Part shown: piece after piece, positions 1 through 6,325 of the stretch
Layout: every line of letters begins with the position of its first letter
Numbering within the stretch: the stretch's first letter is position 1
Source of the DNA: SZUA-229 sp041589455
Lineage (GTDB): Bacteria; Pseudomonadota; Gammaproteobacteria; SZUA-229
NCBI GenBank assembly: GCA_041589455.1
Contig: JBFHVQ010000073.1
Coordinates: forward strand, 1-14,396
Length of the DNA: 14,396 nt
Reading direction: 5' to 3'
The notes under the pieces: generated by a model
Database searches by the model: none
Seen by the model: only the letters and a program-made list of their open reading frames with translations
Told to the model about the DNA's origin: nothing
Made by a program: the position numbers and the translations under genes

Positions 1-148
1 AGCTCTATTGCAAAAAATTAATCAATTGCGATCACAGGGCGAACGGGTTATACAGTCATTGCCGGGCCAATCGGGTGATGCGTCAGAGATGGGCTGTAAC
101 CGTGTGTTAAAAGCTAACGCAAGTGAGTGGCAGATCGAAAACTGTTAA
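1..148 (+). CDS. hisZ: HisZ, ATP phosphoribosyltransferase regulatory subunit (3' end only)
   Basis: An open frame enters from the left edge (first full codon at 2) and stops with TAA at 146-148, giving the last 48 residues. The segment LRSQGERVIQSLPGQ, followed by a Cys-containing stretch and a WQI ending, resembles the C-terminus of HisZ. HisZ is the catalytically inactive HisRS-like subunit that partners short-form HisG in the first step of histidine synthesis. Its position directly upstream of purA supports the call, because hisZ-purA is a common gammaproteobacterial order. HisZ in an organism implies a short-form HisG encoded elsewhere. The fragment is short, so the assignment rests on this C-terminal signature plus context. 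The 139 bases between this stop and purA show no convincing terminator or promoter, so co-transcription with purA is possible. Confidence 0.75.
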   Translation, partial: ALLQKINQLRSQGERVIQSLPGQSGDASEMGCNRVLKANASEWQIENC

Positions 149-287
149 TTTTAAATGGCTAATGGTGGCTTGTTTCACTTGTTGGTCGGAAAACGTTGTT
201 AATGACTTAGCTTGACTAAATGCCAGTGATTAACAATTTTGAAACCCTGTCAGAAGCAGGTTCTCAACATATAGAAGGCATATTCGA

Positions 288-1580
288 ATGGGTAAGAATG
301 TAGTTGTACTGGGCAGCCAGTGGGGCGATGAGGGTAAGGGTAAAATTGTAGACCTACTGACGGATCGTGCATCGGCTGTTGTACGTTTTCAGGGTGGCCA
401 TAATGCGGGTCACACACTGGTTATCGGTGAAGAAAAAACCGTTTTGCACCTGGTACCTTCAGGGATTCTGCGTGATAACGTAATGTGCCTGATTGGTAAT
501 GGCGTTGTGCTATCTCCAGCAGCATTGTTTGATGAGATTAAAATGCTGGAAGATCAGGGTATACCTGCAACCAAGCGCCTGAAAATATCAGAAGCCTGCC
601 CATTAATTATGCCTTACCACGTTGCACTTGATCAGGCGCGAGAAGTGGCGCGTGGTAAAAAAGCCATTGGTACGACAGGACGTGGTATTGGACCAGCTTA
701 TGAAGACAAAGTCTCTCGTCGCGGTTTGCGTGTTGGTGATCTGTTAAATGCTGAAACGTTTGCAGAGAAGCTGAAGGGTGTTATGGAATACCACAATCAT
801 GCGCTGGTTCATTACTTCAAGGCAGATGCAGTTGATTATCAGACTGTACTGGATGAAATTATGGGAATGCGCGATAAGATTATTTCCATGATTGCCGATA
901 TTCCGGCAACGCTCTACAACCTGCGTAAAGATGGATCTAATATCATGTTTGAAGGTGCACAGGGTACGTTACTTGATATCGACCAGGGTACATATCCTTA
1001 TGTGACATCTTCCAATTGTACTGCTGGTGGAGCATGTACTGGTTCAGGTATTGGTCCGAAAGACCTGGACTATATTTTAGGTATTACCAAGGCCTATACG
1101 ACACGTGTCGGTGCGGGGCCATTTCCAACAGAGTTGTTTGATGAAGTGGGTCAGTACCTAGGTGAGAAAGGCCATGAGTTTGGCGCAACTACTGGCCGTA
1201 GCCGCCGTTGTGGCTGGTTTGATGGTGTAGCACTACGACGTGCAGCACAGGTAAATAGTATTACAGGGTTGTGTATTACCAAGCTTGATGTACTTGATGG
1301 TGTTGAAACCTTGAAGATCTGTACCACCTATAACTACAATGGTGATGCACTGAGTTTGCCACCAGTGGGTGCGGATGCAATTGAGCAATGTGAAGCAGTC
1401 TATGAAGAAATGCCCGGTTGGACCGAGTCTACAATTGGTGTGCGTAATAAGGACGAGCTTCCTCAAAATGCCATTAATTATCTAAAACGACTGGAAGAAG
1501 TGGTTGGTGTGCCGGTAGATATTATTTCAACTGGGCCTGAACGTGATGAGACGATTATTCTGCGTAACCCTTACGAGTAA
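288..1580 (+). CDS. purA: Adenylosuccinate synthetase
   Basis: This cytoplasmic enzyme uses GTP to join IMP and aspartate into adenylosuccinate, the first committed step from IMP to AMP. The 430-residue length is normal for the family. Visible motifs are the N-terminal P-loop-like GSQWGDEGKGK at 9-19 with catalytic Asp14, GGHNAGHT at 36-43 with catalytic His42, the IMP-binding TTGRGIGPAYEDK at 129-141, FEGAQGTLLDIDQGTYP starting at 221, and the C-terminal STGPERDETI at 414-423. These match the E. coli enzyme motif by motif. The ATG at 288 is preceded by AGAAGG at 273-278, nine bases away, which supports this start. It lies downstream of hisZ and is followed by an intrinsic terminator near 1716-1746. 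Nothing looks truncated or degenerate. Confidence 0.98.
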   Translation: MGKNVVVLGSQWGDEGKGKIVDLLTDRASAVVRFQGGHNAGHTLVIGEEKTVLHLVPSGILRDNVMCLIGNGVVLSPAALFDEIKMLEDQGIPATKRLKISEACPLIMPYHVALDQAREVARGKKAIGTTGRGIGPAYEDKVSRRGLRVGDLLNAETFAEKLKGVMEYHNHALVHYFKADAVDYQTVLDEIMGMRDKIISMIADIPATLYNLRKDGSNIMFEGAQGTLLDIDQGTYPYVTSSNCTAGGACTGSGIGPKDLDYILGITKAYTTRVGAGPFPTELFDEVGQYLGEKGHEFGATTGRSRRCGWFDGVALRRAAQVNSITGLCITKLDVLDGVETLKICTTYNYNGDALSLPPVGADAIEQCEAVYEEMPGWTESTIGVRNKDELPQNAINYLKRLEEVVGVPVDIISTGPERDETIILRNPYE

Positions 1581-1715
1581 GTAAGGTGGCGTGAGTCTCT
1601 CAGTGGGTAATTAACCAAAAAAGCAAAAGAAAACGCAAATGAACGCTAATAAACACAACTGTGTCGAGTGTTTATATTTGGTTGGATAGCTTGAGTTTAT
1701 TTGGTTATGTTTATG

Positions 1716-1746
1716 AGCCTCATCCTTTATAGGTTGGGGCTTTTTC
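1716..1746 (+). terminator. Rho-independent terminator downstream of purA
   Basis: AGCCTCATCC (1716-1725) and GGTTGGGGCT (1732-1741) pair around a six-base TTTATA loop, with one G-T wobble and one T-T mismatch, and are followed by a T run (1741-1745). The T tract lies only on the plus strand, so the element ends purA transcription rather than that of the convergent gene. It sits 135 bases after the purA stop. Confidence 0.8.
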
Positions 1747-1852
1747 ATTGTATGGTAAATATCTTTGTCGAAGGTAAATGCTTAATTACAGCGGGTTTTT
1801 GTTTTTCATTCGATATTACTAAATGATTACTCTGCGCATTCAGTACGCAACC

Positions 1853-1881
1853 CTTTGGGTCGTGCTATCGCACGCCCAAAG
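1853..1881. repeat. Strong imperfect palindrome, possible palindromic repeat element
   Basis: CTTTGGGTCGTGC (1853-1865) pairs with GCACGCCCAAAG (1870-1881), giving twelve base pairs with a single bulged T at 1860 and a TATC tetraloop. A short flanking inverted pair, TGCG and CGCA, lies just upstream at about 1833-1849. No T run follows on either strand, so it does not look like a standard intrinsic terminator. It may be a member of a dispersed palindromic family or an mRNA 3'-end stabiliser between convergent genes; the window holds only this one copy. Confidence 0.6.
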
Positions 1882-1925
1882 TGCCCTTGGTGGGTATACC
1901 TGCTTTTGAATCTACAGCTGTTTTA

Positions 1926-2882
1926 TTAACCAAATGACTGGGTGAATTTTTCGACAAATAGGTCATAGTCAGAGCTGGGCAGTTTGTTAATGCCTGCTGC
2001 AGCTTTTCTTCCGCCGCCGGTTTCAAACTGGCGGCATAACTCATCCGCGCCGGTTTTGTTATTTAATGGCGCACGGACGCTGACCAGGAAACTGTCTTCT
2101 GACTGTTGCGTTAACATGGCATGTGCGCGATCTGGGTTTTCCGTTGCTAGTGCATTGGCATAGACGCCGCTAACCCGTCGGGCCCATTTTTCATTGGGAA
2201 GAATAGTCAGGCTATGGCTTGTAGACTCATAAGCAGGTTTACAACCTTCGGCATTACTGATGTCTGCTTTATAACCTGCCTCGAGTGTTCTGTAGTTTTC
2301 ATCAGTCTGGATAAATTCGAAAGGGTCTTTGTAGGGGCTGATAATGCGATAAAGGTTTTCCGGAGTAAAAATCAGATCATCCAGGCTGGAACCATAGCCA
2401 TTGTAGTTAATGCAGGTGCCCAGTAATTCAAGTTGAGCCAGTTGCTGTTCATTCAAGCCCAGCGGGGCGGCGGCAGTTCGTGCTGATTGATGCAGGTTGT
2501 CACCAAACGCCGCTGTGACGGCCCAGGGTAAGAACTGGTGTTTCAGAAACTCATCTACAAGCAGGCTGGTACAGGCATTAGGGTCAGTATTAATCGTTGC
2601 CTGTAGTGCAGCATGTTGAGGAATGTCTCCGGCAAAGTGATGATCGAAGTATTGTACGCTGGCGCCCGCATCAAGTACCCGTTGAAGGTCGTCACGATTT
2701 TTATCCAGTGAGATATCCAGTACGAGCAGTTGGTCACCCTGTTGAGCCTCAACTTTCTTTAACAGGCTGATATCGCGCTTAACACCGGTAATCAGCGTGC
2801 TTTCAAGTGGGCAGGCAAGGCGCATCTGGTGTAGCGCGCAGATGCCATCGGCGTCGCCGTTAAAAATATCATAGTGAGACAT
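1926..2882 (-). CDS. DHH/DHHA1 family phosphoesterase, substrate unknown
   Basis: A 318-residue soluble protein of the DHH superfamily, whose members (RecJ, NrnA, GdpP, exopolyphosphatase-like proteins) hydrolyse phosphoester or phosphoanhydride bonds using divalent metal. Motif I is NGDADG at 8-13 (Asp10, Asp12), motif II is the LLVLDIS region with Asp56, the signature FDHH is at 79-82, and a GDN with Asp128 probably supplies the fourth metal ligand. The C-terminus carries a DHHA1-like glycine-rich motif GGGRKAAAG at 289-297, with Arg where many relatives have His. No membrane segment or signal peptide is visible. The ATG lies at 2880-2882; upstream on this strand there is only a weak GGA. 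It converges with purA and is divergent from the Lap block. The exact substrate (oligoribonucleotide, pAp, cyclic dinucleotide product or other) cannot be read from sequence. Confidence 0.85.
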   Translation of the reverse strand: MSHYDIFNGDADGICALHQMRLACPLESTLITGVKRDISLLKKVEAQQGDQLLVLDISLDKNRDDLQRVLDAGASVQYFDHHFAGDIPQHAALQATINTDPNACTSLLVDEFLKHQFLPWAVTAAFGDNLHQSARTAAAPLGLNEQQLAQLELLGTCINYNGYGSSLDDLIFTPENLYRIISPYKDPFEFIQTDENYRTLEAGYKADISNAEGCKPAYESTSHSLTILPNEKWARRVSGVYANALATENPDRAHAMLTQQSEDSFLVSVRAPLNNKTGADELCRQFETGGGRKAAAGINKLPSSDYDLFVEKFTQSFG

Positions 2883-3187
2883 AAAGCTAGATCCATAAGT
2901 TTGTTATATAAAAATTTTTTACCTACTTTATCAGAGTATTGCATGTCTTGTAGAGGGCTTGGGCAGGTGTATTTAAGCATTAGGGTGATTGGGTGGTTAG
3001 AAATCGATAAATGTTAAGCAGTGTTAAATTTGCTGCAGGAGGCTCGATAGGTTTAGGCTTGTATATTAGAATTCGGTAATTTATGTGTCGAATCAATAAT
3101 AGCCTTCACCCAAAGAGAGTAGTTTGAATAGGTTACATTAATAAGGGGATGGAAATTGTTGAATTTATGAGTAAAATTGAAATTGCG

Positions 3188-3196
3188 TGCTATACT
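3188..3196 (+). promoter_or_regulatory. Extended -10 promoter candidate for the Lap block
   Basis: TGCTATACT forms a TGn extended -10 followed by TATACT, five of six matches to the sigma-70 consensus. No good -35 box lies at the proper distance, which extended -10 promoters can tolerate. It would start transcription near 3203 and give a leader of roughly 135 bases before the ATG at 3340. Confidence 0.5.
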
Positions 3197-3237
3197 ATAA
3201 CAACTTTTTATATCAGGGAATGATAGCGAATTCTGGG

Positions 3238-3265
3238 TTGACGATATAAAGGGCTAGCAAATTAT
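3238..3265 (+). promoter_or_regulatory. Second, weaker sigma-70-like promoter candidate
   Basis: TTGACG (3238-3243, five of six) is followed after 16 bases by AATTAT (3260-3265, four of six). It lies 75 bases before the start codon of the TolC-OmpA fusion gene. In this AT-rich region such a match can occur by chance. Confidence 0.3.
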
Positions 3266-3339
3266 TCATCTTAGTTTGCACTCTGTAAATCATGCATAAC
3301 TTTTTCCTTACTTAAGATTTAAGGTATTTATAAAATACA

Positions 3340-5526
3340 ATGTTTTCAATGTTAAGCAATTGCTCAGGGATGATTCGGAAACTGATCCTGATATGTGGGT
3401 TGCTATGTGGTCAGCTTTCTTATGCTATTGAGCTAAATGAGTATGTTTCGGATAGTATTTCAGTGCATCCCCAGGTGCGCGAGCAGGTGCATATTTTCAG
3501 ACAGGTAGAGAAGGACCGGGATGTTGCGCGTAGTGGCTGGCGTCCTAGCATTGATCTAGAGGCCACAACAGGTACCTATGAAACTGAATCACCCACTACT
3601 GGGTTGCAAAAACGTGAATACGAAAGTAGCCGTGCTGAGCTTTCAGTCACACAGAATCTTTTTAACGGTTTTAATACAGAGCATCAGCTAGAGCAAACCC
3701 GAGCACGTATCAGCTCTGCATTATATGAAGTTTACGATACCGCCGACAATATTGCCTTGCAGGCAGTGCAGGCCTATCTGGATCTACTTAAACAGAAGCG
3801 CCTGGTTGCTCTAGCAGAAATCAATGTCAGTTCACATGAACGGATACTTTCGCAGATACGTGAGAGAAGCGACTCGGGTGCAGGGCGTCGTTCAGAGTTG
3901 CAACAAACAGAAGGTCGTGTTGCCGGTGCTCATGCCAGCCTGATTGCGCAGCAGAATAATTTACAGGATGCGGCGACACGTTTACATGAAGTGCTGGGTC
4001 GTTATGTAAATCTGGAAAATGTGAAAGAGCCATTGCTTCCTAAGCATCCGGGTAACTCCGTTGATGAGCTCATCGATATCGCTCTGGAGAATCATCCTGC
4101 GATTAAAGTCGCCAGCTTTAATGTACTGGCAGCATTATCAGATTCAAGTCGTGCAAAGAGTCAGTATTATCCTACTGTTGATTTACGTCTCGCCAAAGAA
4201 GTCGGTGAAGATATCAATGGCCTTAACGGGGATACAGATGAATTAAGCCTGGTATTGAACCTGAGATATAACTTTTACCGAGGTGGTGCAGATAAAGCTG
4301 AACAGCGTAAAAAAGTCAGTGCGGTACATCAAAACCAGGCGTTTCAGGCGAATGTACAACGTCAGGTTATTAATACCCTGCGTCTTGCCTGGGCGGCAGA
4401 CCTTTCTCTTGCACGTCAGTTAAAATTTCTCACTACGCATATTGAGAAGGCCCGTGAAACTGTTGAGTCTTATGGCGAAGAGTTTTTTATTGGTCAACGT
4501 GATCTGCTTGATTTGCTGGATGCAGAAAGCGAGTTGAATAGTGCTCAGAACCAGCATGCTAATGCATACTATGAGCTAATGGCTGCTAGATTCCGGATTC
4601 TTGAAGCGATAGGTAATCTGTTTCCTGCATTAAGCATGGAAGTTAAAGTAGGTGAGGATGACTTGCAGATCGCTACTGTTGTTGCCAGAGGTGAGGATGA
4701 GTTGCCACTAAGCGATGATTTGGATGTCGATAAAGAGAAAAACATTAGCGATCACTGTGATAATACCCTGGCTCAGAACTCAGTTAATGACTTTGGCTGT
4801 CACAATGAACAGGCGCTGGATTTTGGTTTTACTGTTATGAATCAGGCACCTATAGTTAATGATGATCATCTGGAATTGGACATGAATAGCATCCTGGCGA
4901 TTCCTCAGAAACTCCTGTTGGCAAATGATAAAGATACCGACGGTGATGATCTTAAGATGATAGATTTCAGTCAGCCTAAAGAAGGTAACCTGGCTTTTGA
5001 TGACCGTAAAAACCTGATTTATAGAGCAAACGAAGGTTTTACAGGTAAGGATCAGTTCACTTATACGGTTACGGATGGTCATGGTGCTGTGGCAACGGCA
5101 AGCGTTACGCTGAGTATTACAGATAAAACAGAAACTGAGGTGAGTAAGACCCAGTTTTTCAATTATATTTATAAGAAAACCGTATTAACTGAAGGCTCAA
5201 GGGAAAAAATACAGGAGATTGCAGAGAGAGCTAAAAAATTACCCTATTTATTGATAGAAGTCTTTGCATATACAGATAATATTGGATCTGACAGCTATAA
5301 TTTAGCTTTGTCAGAGCGTCGCGCTGAAGCGACTCGTAATATGCTTATTTCCATGGGACTGGATGGAAGTAAAATCAAAGCCTATGGAATGGGAGAAAAA
5401 AATCATCTGGCAGATAATTCTACGCCAGAAGGTCGCGCAATAAACAGGCGTGGTGAAATTAGAGTAAAGCTAGGACTACAAAATAATACCAATCCAGATG
5501 CTTTACTGAATATACATAATAATTAG
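3340..5526 (+). CDS. lapE: TolC-family outer membrane channel fused to Ig-like and OmpA-like domains
   Basis: A 728-residue fusion. Residues about 11-29 form a signal peptide (charged MIRK, hydrophobic core, cleavage likely after SYA). Residues about 31-435 are a TolC/AggA/LapE-type efflux protein, with paired helical repeats, PAIKVASFNV near 253 and the typical RDLLDLLDAESEL at 387-399. An acidic linker with Cys473 and Cys487 follows. Residues about 502-595 are a cadherin/Ig-like module (NDKDTDGDDL, FTGKDQFTYTVTDGHG). Residues about 606-712 are an OmpA-like peptidoglycan-binding domain with TDNIGSDSYNLALSERRA, where Asp646 and Arg661 are at the diaminopimelate-contacting spacing. The inferred job is the outer membrane channel of the type I system exporting the adhesin, anchored to the cell wall. 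Ordinary LapE is about 450 residues without these additions. The start is uncertain: AAGG is 15 bases before ATG 3340, while Met11 (ATG 3370) gives a more typical signal peptide. Confidence 0.88.
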   Translation: MFSMLSNCSGMIRKLILICGLLCGQLSYAIELNEYVSDSISVHPQVREQVHIFRQVEKDRDVARSGWRPSIDLEATTGTYETESPTTGLQKREYESSRAELSVTQNLFNGFNTEHQLEQTRARISSALYEVYDTADNIALQAVQAYLDLLKQKRLVALAEINVSSHERILSQIRERSDSGAGRRSELQQTEGRVAGAHASLIAQQNNLQDAATRLHEVLGRYVNLENVKEPLLPKHPGNSVDELIDIALENHPAIKVASFNVLAALSDSSRAKSQYYPTVDLRLAKEVGEDINGLNGDTDELSLVLNLRYNFYRGGADKAEQRKKVSAVHQNQAFQANVQRQVINTLRLAWAADLSLARQLKFLTTHIEKARETVESYGEEFFIGQRDLLDLLDAESELNSAQNQHANAYYELMAARFRILEAIGNLFPALSMEVKVGEDDLQIATVVARGEDELPLSDDLDVDKEKNISDHCDNTLAQNSVNDFGCHNEQALDFGFTVMNQAPIVNDDHLELDMNSILAIPQKLLLANDKDTDGDDLKMIDFSQPKEGNLAFDDRKNLIYRANEGFTGKDQFTYTVTDGHGAVATASVTLSITDKTETEVSKTQFFNYIYKKTVLTEGSREKIQEIAERAKKLPYLLIEVFAYTDNIGSDSYNLALSERRAEATRNMLISMGLDGSKIKAYGMGEKNHLADNSTPEGRAINRRGEIRVKLGLQNNTNPDALLNIHNN
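4843..5124 (+). other. Ig/cadherin-like module inside the TolC-OmpA fusion
   Basis: This segment encodes residues about 502-595 of the fusion. It opens with NQAPIVNDD, continues with LLANDKDTDGDDL and closes with FTGKDQFTYTVTDGHG plus a final beta strand, the pattern of tandem-95/cadherin-like repeats typical of secreted adhesins. The adhesin module at 13278-13574 follows the same pattern (VNDVPVAEDD, LINDSDLDGDTL, FNGTDSFTYEVSDGNG). The acidic D-x-D-x-D-G-D segment suggests calcium binding. Confidence 0.8.
5155..5475 (+). other. OmpA-like peptidoglycan-binding domain of the fusion
   Basis: This segment encodes residues about 606-712 and shows the family signature T-D-N-x-G-S-x-x-Y-N-x-x-L-S-x-x-R-A, then MGLDGSKIKAYGMGE and PEGRAINRRGEIRV. 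Asp646 and Arg661 are 15 residues apart, as in OmpA domains that hold diaminopimelate of peptidoglycan. It should face the periplasm and tether the channel to the cell wall. Confidence 0.88.
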
Positions 5527-5542
5527 CATTCGGCGATAAATA

Positions 5543-5574
5543 AAGCCGGATAGCGCTAGCTAAGGATCCGGTTT
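5543..5574 (+). other. Hairpin between the fusion gene and lapG
   Basis: AAGCCGGAT (5543-5551) pairs with ATCCGGTTT (5566-5574), with one G-T wobble, around a 14-base loop that itself holds AGCGCT and GCTAGC palindromes. No T run follows, so it is not a clean terminator. It may tune the ratio of channel to downstream proteins by attenuation or mRNA processing, or do nothing. Confidence 0.4.
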
Positions 5575-5623
5575 GAAACAAGCTCATATACCCAGAAGCC
5601 ATAAGAAATGGGGAAGCTTATAA

Positions 5624-6325
5624 GTGCCAGTGAAAAATGCATTTGATTGTGCATCCACAGAGTTTGGGCGCCTAAAATCAATATACATTTTATCTGTAAT
5701 GCTTTTACTGTTACTTATTCCTGCGCATCAATTTGCTCAGGACTTTGTTGATAAGGCAATGCTACAGCGCCTTAAAGCAAAATACAGTGTGCAGGCAGAA
5801 CGGCGCGGTGAAGCGTTAAATACATTGCTATCGGAAATATCTGATAAAGCAATAGATCAACAATTAAAAGAAGTAAACCGGTTTTATAACCAGTTTACAT
5901 ATAAAGATGATAAAGTTTTGTGGGGGCAAAAAGATTACTGGGCAACACCTGAAGAGTTTCTCGGGTTGAATGCCGGTGATTGTGAAGATTATGTGGTGGC
6001 AAAATACTTCACCTTGCGCTCACTGGGGGTACCAGATGAAAAACTGTTTCTTACATACGTTAAGGCAGTGCGACAGAATGTGGCACATATGGTTCTGAGT
6101 TATTTTGAAACCCCTCAAAGCATTCCTCTTATCCTGGATAATTATAATCCACGAATCCTTTCTGCAGATAAACGAAAAGACTTACTGCCAGTCTACAGCT
6201 TTAATGCAAAATCCCTGTTCTTAACGAATGCTTCAGCAGGTCTGGGGCGATCGCTGCCGACGGATAAAATTAAAAATAATAAATGGCAGAAGTTACTGGC
6301 AAATATCAATAGGTCTAAAAAATGA
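5624..6325 (+). CDS. lapG: LapG-type periplasmic calcium-dependent cysteine protease
   Basis: A 233-residue member of the bacterial transglutaminase-like cysteine proteinases. In P. fluorescens LapG cuts the N-terminal retention module of the adhesin LapA in the periplasm and so releases cells from biofilm. The catalytic triad is visible: Cys120 in NAGDCEDY, His155 in VAHMVL and Asp172 in ILDNYNP. Asp119 and Glu121 flank the Cys, like the calcium ligands Asp134 and Glu136 of P. fluorescens LapG. A hydrophobic stretch at about 18-33, ending IPAHQFAQD, is a signal peptide or anchor. The start is GTG at 5624, seven bases after GGGGAAG (5610-5616); a second in-frame GTG at 5630 is less well spaced. 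It follows the channel gene after 97 bases and overlaps lapD by ATGA. Its expected substrate is encoded at 12489. Confidence 0.94.
   Translation: MPVKNAFDCASTEFGRLKSIYILSVMLLLLLIPAHQFAQDFVDKAMLQRLKAKYSVQAERRGEALNTLLSEISDKAIDQQLKEVNRFYNQFTYKDDKVLWGQKDYWATPEEFLGLNAGDCEDYVVAKYFTLRSLGVPDEKLFLTYVKAVRQNVAHMVLSYFETPQSIPLILDNYNPRILSADKRKDLLPVYSFNAKSLFLTNASAGLGRSLPTDKIKNNKWQKLLANINRSKK

Larger units (their letters stand above)
1581..1925. other. Intergenic region between convergent purA and DHH gene
   Basis: About 345 bases without a credible gene. It contains an A-rich stretch just after purA, an intrinsic terminator for the plus strand (1716-1746) and a strong separate hairpin (1853-1881). I see no tRNA, no insertion sequence ends and no open frame with a ribosome binding site. 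No U-tract-bearing terminator was recognised for the minus-strand gene. Confidence 0.7.
2883..3339. other. Long intergenic region between divergent DHH gene and Lap block
   Basis: This AT-rich stretch of 457 bases separates the two divergent genes and should hold both promoters. Two plus-strand promoter candidates are listed separately. A small inverted repeat, CCTTA (3306-3310) with TAAGG (3320-3324), encloses a further CTTAA-GAT-TTAAG dyad just before the start codon of the next gene. I see no credible small gene, no known riboswitch that I can name and no tRNA. If transcription starts near 3200 the leader is about 130 bases long. Confidence 0.6.

Noticed and set aside
212..240. TTGACT at 212-217 as a purA promoter -35
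   Set aside because: No acceptable -10 hexamer lies 15-19 bases downstream (best match two of six), so no promoter is called.
1233..1466. Minus-strand open frame inside purA
   Set aside because: It lies wholly within the well-supported purA frame and shows no domain; a shadow frame.
1853..1881. Hairpin as a bidirectional terminator for purA and the DHH gene
   Set aside because: No T run follows the stem on either strand, and purA already has a T-tailed hairpin at 1716-1746.
3011..3079. Small open frame of 22 codons in the intergenic region
   Set aside because: No ribosome binding site at a useful distance, no recognisable product, and a length expected by chance.
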